From an uncultured Eubacteriales bacterium (GTDB lineage: Bacteria > Bacillota > Clostridia > Oscillospirales > Oscillospiraceae): a stretch of 12,957 nucleotides of DNA. Made by a program: the position numbers and the translations under genes. This document shows positions 1-5,203 of this stretch, in pieces. The notes beneath the pieces were generated by a model. It was not told the DNA's origin. It was given only the letters and a program-made list of their open reading frames with translations, and searched no databases. The stretch lies in NCBI GenBank assembly GCA_900544945.1, contig UQXG01000056.1, positions 1-12,957 of the forward strand. Reading direction: 5' to 3'. Each line of letters opens with the position of its first letter. Within the stretch, counting starts at the first letter, position 1.

Positions 1-204
1 CCATCTTTTTGTGTGCTCTCATTGCCACAATTTGACAATCCCTCAGACAAAAATCAAAGATTTTTGCCAGCTCCCTTTACACAAGGGAGCCTCTGGGTGC
101 TCCCGCACCAGTGCGTTCGTCGATGTTTCTCAGAAGAACCGGAAAATGTACCACATTCATACCACATTCGGTTTTTCGCAATGACATGTTTACTGACAGT
201 CCGC
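1..204. other. Non-coding region upstream of the orphan terminator
   Basis: I see no convincing gene here: the short open frames on both strands lack ribosome-binding sites and resemble no family I know. It holds a two-hairpin repeat unit (38-92, listed separately) and a 10-nt direct repeat, TACCACATTC, at 149-158 and 160-169. Part of the latter can fold as AATGT (145-149) with ACATT (153-157). The region leads straight into the terminator at 205-236, so it is probably the 3' untranslated end of a transcript starting outside the window. A small RNA gene is not excluded. Confidence 0.5.
38..92. repeat. Intergenic palindromic repeat unit (two tandem hairpins)
   Basis: Two perfect hairpins lie side by side. 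The first is CAAAAATC (48-55) with GATTTTTG (59-66) and a 3-nt loop. The second is GCTCCCTT (70-77) with AAGGGAGC (83-90) and a 5-nt loop. They are preceded by CCCTCAGAC. This layout resembles the short dispersed palindromic units between genes in many Oscillospirales genomes; that match is from memory and is not tested here. GGGAGC (85-90) can also pair with GCTCCC (99-104), so the second hairpin has an alternative fold. Confidence 0.5.
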
Positions 205-236
205 AAAGCCCGCCGCGAAAAACGCGGCGGGCTTTT
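205..236 (+). terminator. Intrinsic terminator of an upstream transcript
   Basis: A perfect 13-bp, GC-rich stem (205-217 with 223-235) closes a 5-nt AAAAA loop and ends in TTTT. It reads as a rho-independent terminator on the plus strand. The transcript it ends must begin upstream of, or early in, this window, since no gene is visible between 1 and 204. It also isolates the sigma-factor operon from upstream transcription. Confidence 0.8.
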
Positions 237-267
237 GTAACCTTTCGGCCTGCCCGATTGTATTCTA

Positions 268-285
268 TCTGAAAGGCCTTTCAGA
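268..285. promoter_or_regulatory. 18-bp perfect palindrome upstream of the sigma-factor gene
   Basis: TCTGAAAGGCCTTTCAGA equals its own reverse complement. Its downstream edge is 36 bases before the preferred start codon of the ECF sigma gene, within the probable promoter or 5' untranslated region. It could be an operator for a dimeric regulator. It is a poor terminator because no loop remains and no T run follows. I could not place convincing -35 and -10 boxes for this operon. Function is inferred from position only. Confidence 0.45.
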
Positions 286-321
286 GAATCAACAAGCCCC
301 AAACAGAAAGAGGGAATGCCC

Positions 322-807
322 ATGAGAATGGAAACCCAGGTGCTGGCGGAAGCCTACCGGGACAGGCTCTACGCGGCGGCCTTCCAGGTCTGCAAAAATC
401 CCGCGGACGCGGAGGATGCCGCCCAGGAAGCTCTGCTGCGTTATCACGTCAGCACAAAAGAATTTGAATCCGAGGATCATATCCGCTTCTGGCTGCTGCG
501 GGTGGCCATCAACTGCGCGAAAAACGCGGGCAGCTCCTTCTGGCGGCGGAAAACGGTGCCGCTGGAGGACTACATGGATACCCTGGAATTTCCCACCGGG
601 GAATCCCGGGAGTTGTTCGCCGCTGTGATGGCGCTTCCAGAAAAGTATCGCCTGGTGATCCACCTTCATTATTATGAAGACGAATCCGTGGCACAGATCG
701 CCAGGCTTCTGAATCTGACGGAAAGCAACGTCAAGGTGCGGCTGAGCCGGGGCAGGGGAATGCTCCGGGAAAAACTACAGGAGGAATGGGACAATGACGA
801 ACCGTGA
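322..807 (+). CDS. ECF-type (sigma-70 family) RNA polymerase sigma factor
   Basis: This is a 161-residue extracytoplasmic-function sigma factor, which would direct RNA polymerase to a small regulon, often in response to envelope stress. Sigma region 2 spans about residues 11-78, with the helix around NPADAEDAAQEALLR that contacts core polymerase and the -10 element. Region 4 spans about 100-152, with the helix-turn-helix SVAQIARLLNLTESNVKVRLSRGR that reads the -35. Length and two-domain layout are normal for the family. An in-frame ATG at 316 is only one base from the AGAGGG motif (309-314), whereas the ATG at 322 sits 7 bases away, so 322 is preferred; a third ATG lies at 328. The 3' end overlaps the next gene by 14 bases, which implies translational coupling. 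The ECF subgroup and target genes cannot be told from the window. Confidence 0.9.
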   Translation: MRMETQVLAEAYRDRLYAAAFQVCKNPADAEDAAQEALLRYHVSTKEFESEDHIRFWLLRVAINCAKNAGSSFWRRKTVPLEDYMDTLEFPTGESRELFAAVMALPEKYRLVIHLHYYEDESVAQIARLLNLTESNVKVRLSRGRGMLREKLQEEWDNDEP

Positions 808-1357
808 AAAATACAAGCAGGCCTTTTCCGTGCTCCACGCTTCCGGCGGGGAAGACTGGGACGCGCTGGCCGGAAAAAGAAAGCCGAAAGGGAAGACGGC
901 GGCCAGACTGGTGCTGCTTGCGGCGGTTGTGTGCCTTCTGACGGTGACGGCCTCCGCTGACAGTCTCCGACAGATTTTCGGCTGGGGCGGAAATCTGGAG
1001 GTGCGGCAAACCGATGCCGGGTCGGAGGTTCGTGTGCACACGGACAATCTGAGGTCACCGGTGGAACTCCGGGAGGGACGGCTGTACTTTGTGGTCAACG
1101 GAGAGAACCTGGACATTACCGACCGGGTGTCCCGAACCGAAAGCTTTACCTATGAATATGAGGACGAGCAGCAGGTTACCCATTACTGGGTGGTAGGACT
1201 GAACGGGGACACCCCGGACAGCTACGGCTATGCCGAGTATCTGAAAACGGATACCTGGATCGGCGGCTATTCCGCCCGGGTGAACATTCACGAGGGCGGC
1301 AAAACCGATGCCCAGTGGCTGGAAATCTGGAAAGGGGAAAATAATTGCCCCTGGTAG
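794..1357 (+). CDS. Single-pass membrane protein, putative cognate anti-sigma factor
   Basis: The 187-residue product has a short charged N-terminus (1-35, ending in a Lys/Arg-rich stretch), one hydrophobic segment at about residues 36-55, and a roughly 130-residue soluble C-terminal part rich in Trp, Tyr and acidic residues. The positive-inside rule puts the N-terminus in the cytoplasm and the C-terminal domain outside. This is the usual architecture of anti-sigma factors, and the gene overlaps the ECF sigma gene by 14 bases. Its AGGAGG (779-784) lies 9 bases before the ATG, inside the sigma gene. I recognise no named domain; there is no HxxxCxxC zinc motif of the ZAS type, so the anti-sigma role is inferred from synteny and topology. 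A secreted or lipoprotein-like effector of the sigma factor is an alternative. Confidence 0.7.
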   Translation: MTNREKYKQAFSVLHASGGEDWDALAGKRKPKGKTAARLVLLAAVVCLLTVTASADSLRQIFGWGGNLEVRQTDAGSEVRVHTDNLRSPVELREGRLYFVVNGENLDITDRVSRTESFTYEYEDEQQVTHYWVVGLNGDTPDSYGYAEYLKTDTWIGGYSARVNIHEGGKTDAQWLEIWKGENNCPW

Positions 1358-1366
1358 GAAAAAAGG

Positions 1367-1395
1367 GCAGGGCTGACGGGTTGCGTCAGCCCTGC
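1367..1395. terminator. Bidirectional terminator between convergent genes
   Basis: A 12-bp perfect stem (1367-1378 with 1384-1395) and a 5-nt loop sit between the end of the membrane-protein gene (plus) and the stop codon of the repressor gene (minus), which is at 1396-1398. On the minus strand the stem is followed by CCTTTTTTCC, a good U tract. On the plus strand only TTATT follows. It should therefore work best for the repressor transcript and more weakly for the sigma operon. Confidence 0.8.
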
Positions 1396-1602
1396 TTATT
1401 CCTCGTCCTCCCGGTATTCGGCGATATCCTCCAGCCGGCAATGGAGAATCCGGCACAGCCGATCCAGGGTGCCCACCTCCACATTCCGGTTGTGCTTGAG
1501 CCGGTTGATGAGGGAGCGATTGAAATTGTAATGGGTGTAAAGGTCGTATTGGGTTACGCCCCGTTCCTTCATGGTCTGCCAAAGCCGGTCGTAGGTTATC
1601 AT
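1396..1602 (-). CDS. Small Cro/CI (XRE)-family transcriptional regulator
   Basis: The 68-residue protein consists almost wholly of one lambda-repressor-like helix-turn-helix domain: residues about 7-55 contain the pattern W..MKERGVTQYDLYTHYNFNRSLINRLK followed by a helix with GTLDRLCRILHC and DIAEY. This is the compact single-domain XRE type that acts as a DNA-binding dimer. The acidic tail is short and there is no sensor domain. A GGAGG lies about 12 bases upstream of the ATG at 1602. The gene is divergent from the 66-residue small protein, with a 106-bp intergenic region holding a perfect inverted repeat. Autoregulation and control of the divergent gene are therefore likely, by inference. 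Such proteins also occur as antitoxins or phage-derived regulators; no toxin family is recognisable next door. Confidence 0.85.
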   Translation of the reverse strand: MITYDRLWQTMKERGVTQYDLYTHYNFNRSLINRLKHNRNVEVGTLDRLCRILHCRLEDIAEYREDEE

Positions 1603-1630
1603 GGGCTCTGCCCCCCTCCAAAGAATCCTC

Positions 1631-1659
1631 TTGATTTTTCCCTATTATCGCAGTAAAAT
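1631..1659 (+). promoter_or_regulatory. Sigma-A type promoter for the small protein gene
   Basis: TTGATT (1631-1636) and TAAAAT (1654-1659) are separated by exactly 17 bases. They match the -35 and -10 consensus at 4/6 and 5/6 positions. Transcription would start near 1666, about 43 bases before the ATG at 1709. The inverted repeat at 1669-1694 lies at the start site and early transcribed region, where a bound repressor could block initiation. Confidence 0.6.
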
Positions 1660-1668
1660 AAACCGAGG

Positions 1669-1694
1669 AATAGTGTTCGTATAAATACACTATT
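1669..1694. promoter_or_regulatory. Inverted-repeat operator candidate between divergent genes
   Basis: AATAGTGT (1669-1676) and its exact reverse complement ACACTATT (1687-1694) are separated by 10 bases, giving half-site centres 18 bp apart. This is the sort of geometry bound by Cro/CI-type dimers. It lies between the XRE regulator (minus) and the small protein gene (plus), just downstream of the plus-strand promoter. It ends 3 bases before the AGGAGG of the small gene, so an RNA hairpin affecting translation is another possibility. Confidence 0.6.
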
Positions 1695-1708
1695 TACAGG
1701 AGGGAGCC

Positions 1709-1909
1709 ATGGAAGAGCTGATCGCCGCAATTGCCTGCGCCAACGAGGACGAAATCGAAAAAATTCTGCGCACCGCCATTTGCCGCAAGCGGGAGCTGTA
1801 TCCCGGCTGGGATATCGAATACCGGGCCCGACTGAAGGGACAGGGCGAGAATCCGAAACCGGGAAAGGCGAAAAAGGCAAGGCGCAGATTGCACGAAAAG
1901 CGGGAATAA
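1709..1909 (+). CDS. Small hypothetical protein, basic C-terminus
   Basis: The 66-residue product has a helical, acidic N-terminal half (about residues 1-28, with EELIAAIACANEDEIEKIL), a central RKRELYPGWDIEYRARLKG segment and a strongly basic tail (about 50-66) rich in Lys and Arg. AGGAGG at 1698-1703 is 5 bases before the ATG, and a good promoter lies upstream, so expression is likely. I do not recognise a named domain. Similar short proteins with an ELYP-W motif seem familiar from Clostridia, but that is recollection only. It is divergent from the XRE regulator and shares a candidate operator with it. No terminator is seen before the rpsJ promoter, so it may read into the S10 leader. The basic tail suggests nucleic-acid or ribosome contact; function unknown. 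Confidence 0.65.
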   Translation: MEELIAAIACANEDEIEKILRTAICRKRELYPGWDIEYRARLKGQGENPKPGKAKKARRRLHEKRE

Positions 1910-1972
1910 TTTTTGTGATTTTTCCTGAAATTTTCCTTGACAAAAGGGAAAACAGGTGGTATCATAATTGAG
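1908..1972 (+). promoter_or_regulatory. Strong S10-operon promoter with UP-like T tracts
   Basis: TTGACA (1937-1942) and TATCAT (1960-1965) are separated by 17 bases, a near-consensus sigma-A promoter; the start site should be near 1971-1972. Upstream, T tracts at 1910-1914, 1919-1923 and 1931-1934 recur about once per helical turn, as expected for an UP element or curved DNA at a highly expressed promoter. An inverted repeat, TTTTCC (1931-1936) and GGAAAA (1947-1952), flanks the -35 box and could be an operator or chance in AT-rich DNA. Confidence 0.85.
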
Positions 1973-2240
1973 CGCGTGTAGGGAAAGACTGCGCGTGCAA
2001 TGCGATGATGCAGGAGATTGCGCCGGAAGGCGGTAACTTCTGCGGAGTATGTCCGGTCATCGGGCGGCTGAACTGCCTTGTGTGCGCTTGCGTATATCGC
2101 TGCGCCTATGGGAATGGGTCGGCCTCGGTCGGCCATTTTTCATGGCTTAGAGTGATACGCACGGCGGCGCGGACAAGTTAGTTCGACCGTACCCAGCCAC
2201 TACGCAAACTGAGTACGACATTCAAGGAGGAAAACAAACC
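1972..2240 (+). ncRNA. Structured 5' leader of the S10 operon
   Basis: About 270 nt separate the inferred start site from rpsJ. The stretch is GC-rich and can form several hairpins: GCAAT (1997-2001) with ATTGC (2017-2021); CCGGA (2023-2027) with TCCGG (2052-2056); GCGC/GCG (2084-2087, 2090-2092) with CGC/GCGC (2098-2100, 2102-2105); and AATGG (2113-2117) with CCATT (2133-2137), followed by a T run. A direct repeat GGTCGGCC occurs at 2117-2124 and 2127-2134. In E. coli, L4 represses the S10 operon through its leader, so cis-regulation by a ribosomal protein is the leading inference. I do not recognise a catalogued leader family, and the fold was judged by eye only. Confidence 0.6.
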
Positions 2241-2549
2241 ATGGCAAACCAGATGATCCGCATTCGGCTGAAGGCTTACGATCACCAGCTGATCGACTCC
2301 AGCGCGGCAAAGATCGTGGAGACCGCAAAGCGCAACGGCGCCCAGGTTTCCGGCCCCATCCCCCTGCCCACCAAGAAGGAAGTTGTTACCATCCTTCGGG
2401 CTGTCCATAAGGACAAGGACTCCCGTGAGCAGTTCGAGCGCAGAACCCATAAGAGACTGATCGATATCCTCAACCCCAGCCAGAAGACCATTGAGGCTCT
2501 GATGAGCCTGGATCTGCCCGCCGGCGTTGAGATTGAGATAAAGCTGTAA
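2241..2549 (+). CDS. rpsJ: 30S ribosomal protein S10 (NusE)
   Basis: Full-length S10 of 102 residues, the usual length. The family signature is clear: IRIRLKAYDHQLID at the N-terminus, GPIPLPTKKEVVTILR around residues 38-53, the REQFERRTHKRLIDI segment and a C-terminal VEIEIKL strand. S10 sits in the 30S head, and with NusB it acts in transcription antitermination as NusE. AAGGAGG (2224-2230) ends 10 bases before the ATG. It is the first gene of the operon, behind the long leader. In many Bacillota the str operon with tuf lies just upstream, but here unrelated regulatory genes do. The following gap to rplC is 122 nt, unusually long for this operon. Confidence 0.98.
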   Translation: MANQMIRIRLKAYDHQLIDSSAAKIVETAKRNGAQVSGPIPLPTKKEVVTILRAVHKDKDSREQFERRTHKRLIDILNPSQKTIEALMSLDLPAGVEIEIKL

Positions 2550-2671
2550 TTATACGTAACAACGCAATTGCAGCAGCCCGCACTGTCTGGCATCGGGCGG
2601 ACGGGTCATGTCGGTAACCGTCCCAATGCGGTAAGCCGACCAATAACCTATAAAAAAGGAGAACCAAACAC
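2550..2671 (+). promoter_or_regulatory. Structured 122-nt spacer between rpsJ and rplC
   Basis: The spacer holds no gene. It contains a nested hairpin: GGACGG (2599-2604) pairs with CCGTCC (2618-2623), inside an outer helix that can form either as CCGCA (2578-2582) with TGCGG (2627-2631) or as GCAT (2590-2593) with ATGC (2626-2629). No U tract follows, so it is not an intrinsic terminator. Possible roles are an RNase processing site, a stability element or a ribosomal-protein binding site. The AAAAAAGGAG before rplC is outside the helix and accessible. Confidence 0.5.
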
Positions 2672-3391
2672 ATGCAGAAAGCAATCATCGGCAAAAAAGT
2701 GGGTATGACCCAGATCTTCGATGAGAGCGGCAAGGTGATCCCTGTTACCGTTGTGGAAGCAGGCCCCTGCACCGTCACTCAGAAGAAGACCGTCGAGACC
2801 GACGGCTACACTGCCGTCCAGCTTGGCTTTGAGGACATCAAGGAGTCCAAGCTGACCAAGCCTGAGGCTGGCCACCTGAAGAAGGCCGGCGTCGAGGCAA
2901 AGAAGCACCTGAAGGAATTCAAGCTGGACGGCGCTGCCGGCATGAACGTCGGCGACGTTGTGAAGGCGGACACCTTCGCCGCCGGAGACATGATCGATGT
3001 CACCGGTATTTCCAAGGGCCACGGCTACCAGGGCGTTGTCAAGCGTCATGGCGCCGGCCGTACTCCCATGACCCACGGCGGCGGCCCTGTGCACCGTCAC
3101 GCAGGCTCCATGGGCGCTTCCTCTCATCAGTCCCGTATCTTCCCCGGTAAGATCGGCGCTGGTCAGATGGGCAACGAGCAGGTCACCATCGAGAACCTGG
3201 AGGTTGTGAAGGTTGACGCTGAGCTGAACATGATCGTTATCCGCGGTGCCATCCCTGGCCCCAAGGGCGGTCTTGTCTACCTGCGGAACACCGTCAAGAA
3301 CAACAAGGTCAAGAATGTGGAGACCGGCATCAGCAAGAACCCGCAGAAGGCTTCCGGCAGAAACCCCCAGAAGGCTTCCGCAAGAGGCTAA
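2672..3391 (+). CDS. rplC: 50S ribosomal protein L3, with C-terminal extension
   Basis: L3 binds 23S rRNA early in assembly and reaches toward the peptidyl transferase centre. The start MQKAIIGKKVGMTQIF, the central GHGYQGVVKRHG and HAGSMGASSHQSRIFPGK region, and AGQMGNEQVT are diagnostic. The product is 239 residues; bacterial L3 is usually about 205-215 and normally ends soon after the IPGPKGGLVYLR segment. The extra tail, about 30 residues, contains a tandem peptide repeat, NPQKASGR (223-230) and NPQKASAR (231-238), encoded by two 24-bp units that differ at three bases. An AAAAAAGGAG motif lies upstream of the ATG. The tail is basic and looks disordered, so it probably contacts rRNA near the solvent surface. 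Confidence 0.97.
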   Translation: MQKAIIGKKVGMTQIFDESGKVIPVTVVEAGPCTVTQKKTVETDGYTAVQLGFEDIKESKLTKPEAGHLKKAGVEAKKHLKEFKLDGAAGMNVGDVVKADTFAAGDMIDVTGISKGHGYQGVVKRHGAGRTPMTHGGGPVHRHAGSMGASSHQSRIFPGKIGAGQMGNEQVTIENLEVVKVDAELNMIVIRGAIPGPKGGLVYLRNTVKNNKVKNVETGISKNPQKASGRNPQKASARG

Positions 3392-3410
3392 GGAAAGGAG
3401 ATCTTAAATC

Positions 3411-4034
3411 ATGCTTAAGACGAATGTTTATGATATGTCCGGCAAGCTGGTTGGCGAGATCGAACTCTCCGAAGCAGTTTTCGGCATTAACCCCAACGCT
3501 GCGGCGGTTCACGACGCAGTTAAGAATCACCTGGCCAACAAGCGGCAGGGCACTCAGTCCGCTCTGACCCGCGCTGAGGTTTCCGGCGGCGGCCGTAAGC
3601 CCTGGCGTCAGAAGGGCACCGGCCGGGCCCGTCAGGGTTCCACCCGGGCTCCCCAGTGGACTCACGGCGGCATCGTGTTCGCTCCCAAGCCCCGGTCCTA
3701 CAGCTTCGGCCTGAACAAGAAGGCCAAGCGGCTGGCTCTGAAGAGCGTGCTGTCCGCCAAGGCTGCCGAGCAGGCAGTGGTCGTCATCGACGAGATCAAG
3801 ATGGACGCCCCCAAGACCGCTGACTTCGCCAAGTTCCTGAAGGCTGTGGGCTGCGAGACCAAGACTCTGGTCGTCACCGCCGCCGCCGACGTCAACGTGG
3901 TCAAGTCCGGCCGCAACATCTCCGGCTGCGAGGTCACCTTCGCCAACCTGCTGAACACCTATGACGTGCTGAACGCCGACAAGCTGGTTGTGGACAAGGC
4001 AGCCCTCCAGAAGATCGAGGAGGTATTCGCATAA
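3411..4034 (+). CDS. rplD: 50S ribosomal protein L4
   Basis: L4 of 207 residues, normal length. The globular domain carries the expected N-terminal strand and central fold. The long loop at about residues 57-98 (SGGGRKPWRQKGTGRARQ, then APQWTHGGIVFAPKPRSY) is the part that lines the constriction of the peptide exit tunnel and where macrolide resistance changes occur in other bacteria. In E. coli L4 is also the repressor of its own operon, which makes it the first candidate ligand for the leader at 1972-2240. AAGGAG lies before the ATG. The stop codon overlaps the start of rplW (TAATG), implying translational coupling. Confidence 0.98.
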   Translation: MLKTNVYDMSGKLVGEIELSEAVFGINPNAAAVHDAVKNHLANKRQGTQSALTRAEVSGGGRKPWRQKGTGRARQGSTRAPQWTHGGIVFAPKPRSYSFGLNKKAKRLALKSVLSAKAAEQAVVVIDEIKMDAPKTADFAKFLKAVGCETKTLVVTAAADVNVVKSGRNISGCEVTFANLLNTYDVLNADKLVVDKAALQKIEEVFA

Positions 4035-4327
4035 TGAACGCTTACGATATCATTAGAAGACCTGTCATCACCGAGCAGTCCATGGAGGCTGTGGCTGACA
4101 AGAAGTACGTTTTCATGGTGGACGTCAACGCCAACAAGACCGAGATCAAGGCTGCCGTCGAGCAGGCCTTCGGTGTGAAGGTGGCCAAGGTCAACACCAT
4201 CCGTATGCAGGGCAAGGTCAAGCGCACCGGTGCTTACCCCGCCGGCAAGCGCGCCGAGTACAAGAAGGCCGTCGTTACCCTGACCGCCGATTCCAAGACC
4301 ATCGAGTTCTTCGAGGGCATGGTCTAA
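4034..4327 (+). CDS. rplW: 50S ribosomal protein L23
   Basis: L23 of 97 residues, standard for the short bacterial form. It begins with the typical YDIIRRPVITEQS motif; Glu14 appears to correspond to E. coli Glu18, the docking residue for trigger factor. The KKYVFMVDVNANKTEIKAAVEQAFGVKV segment and the conserved loop with basic residues before the last strand are present. L23 sits at the exit of the peptide tunnel and is the docking point for trigger factor, SRP and SecY. Its GAGGAGG (4017-4023) lies inside the end of rplD, and the start codon overlaps the rplD stop by one base. Confidence 0.97.
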   Translation: MNAYDIIRRPVITEQSMEAVADKKYVFMVDVNANKTEIKAAVEQAFGVKVAKVNTIRMQGKVKRTGAYPAGKRAEYKKAVVTLTADSKTIEFFEGMV

Positions 4328-4354
4328 TCAATCTCAAAAAGGAGAGAAACGCAC

Positions 4355-5191
4355 ATGGCAATTAAGACTTTTAAGCCTTATACCCCCGCCCGCCGCAACA
4401 TGACTGTTTCCGGCTTCGACGGCGTGGACAAGAAGGCAAAACCTGAGCGTAGCCTGGTTGAGACCCTGAAGAAGCATGCCGGTCGCAACAGCTATGGTCA
4501 CATCACCGTCCGTCATCACGGCGGCGGCAACAAGCGGAAGTATCGTGTGATCGACTTCCAGCGTCTGAAGACCGAGATGCCCGCCACCGTGCAGCGCATC
4601 GAGTACGATCCCAACCGCTCCGCTTATATCGCTCTCGTCCGGTATGAGGACAACACCCTGTCCTACATCCTGGCTCCTTACGGTCTGAAGGCCGGCGACG
4701 TGGTTCTGGCTTCCGCCAACGCGGATATCAAGCCCGGCAACTGCCTGCCCATCGCCAACATCCCCGTCGGTACTGTGATCCACAACGTGGAGCTGCAGCC
4801 CGGCCATGGCGCACAGCTGGTTCGTTCCGCCGGTGCCGCCGCTCAGCTGATGGCTAAGGAAGGTGAGCTGGCTCAGATCCGTCTGCCCTCCGGCGAGGTT
4901 CGCTACGTCCGTACCAACTGCACCGCCTGCATCGGTCAGGTGGGCAACCTGGATCACGAGAACGTGCACATCGGCAAGGCCGGTCGGAAGCGTCACATGG
5001 GCGTCCGTCCCACCGTCCGCGGTTCCGTCATGAACCCCAACGACCATCCTCACGGTGGTGGTGAGGGCCGCGCTCCTGTCGGCCGTCCCGGTCCTGTGAC
5101 TCCCTGGGGCAAGCCTGCTATGGGTTACAAGACTCGTAAGACGAAGAACCGTTCCAACAAGTTCATCGTCAAGCGCAGAAACAGCAAGTAA
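4355..5191 (+). CDS. rplB: 50S ribosomal protein L2
   Basis: L2 of 278 residues, the normal length. It helps assemble the peptidyl transferase centre and forms an intersubunit bridge. The RNA-binding fold holds the HHGGGNKRKYRVIDF motif (54-68), the GKAGRKRHMGVRPTVRGS motif (208-224) and NPNDHPHGGGEGRAPVGRPGPVTPWG (227-252). His231 corresponds to the conserved His229 of E. coli, long discussed near the catalytic centre. One oddity is a CxxC pair, Cys189 and Cys192, where related L2 proteins usually read CRAT; whether it binds metal is unknown. A GGAG site lies 12-17 bases before the ATG. Confidence 0.98.
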   Translation: MAIKTFKPYTPARRNMTVSGFDGVDKKAKPERSLVETLKKHAGRNSYGHITVRHHGGGNKRKYRVIDFQRLKTEMPATVQRIEYDPNRSAYIALVRYEDNTLSYILAPYGLKAGDVVLASANADIKPGNCLPIANIPVGTVIHNVELQPGHGAQLVRSAGAAAQLMAKEGELAQIRLPSGEVRYVRTNCTACIGQVGNLDHENVHIGKAGRKRHMGVRPTVRGSVMNPNDHPHGGGEGRAPVGRPGPVTPWGKPAMGYKTRKTKNRSNKFIVKRRNSK

Positions 5192-5203
5192 GGAGGAAAT
5201 GAA

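Noticed and set aside
13..240. 75-codon plus-strand open frame at the window start
   Set aside because: It runs through the palindromic repeat and the terminator stem, has no ribosome-binding site, and resembles nothing known.
258..300. Promoter for the ECF sigma operon
   Set aside because: No pair of boxes with acceptable spacing for sigma-A or ECF consensus could be defended.
2121..2140. Possible intrinsic terminator in the S10 leader (GGCC/GGCC then ATTTTT)
   Set aside because: The stem is only 4 bp with a 6-nt loop and the T run is short; kept only as part of the leader structure, not as a terminator.
2168..2192. tRNA-like T-loop sequence (GTTCGA) in the leader
   Set aside because: The flanking bases do not form a T stem, and no acceptor or anticodon arm is present.
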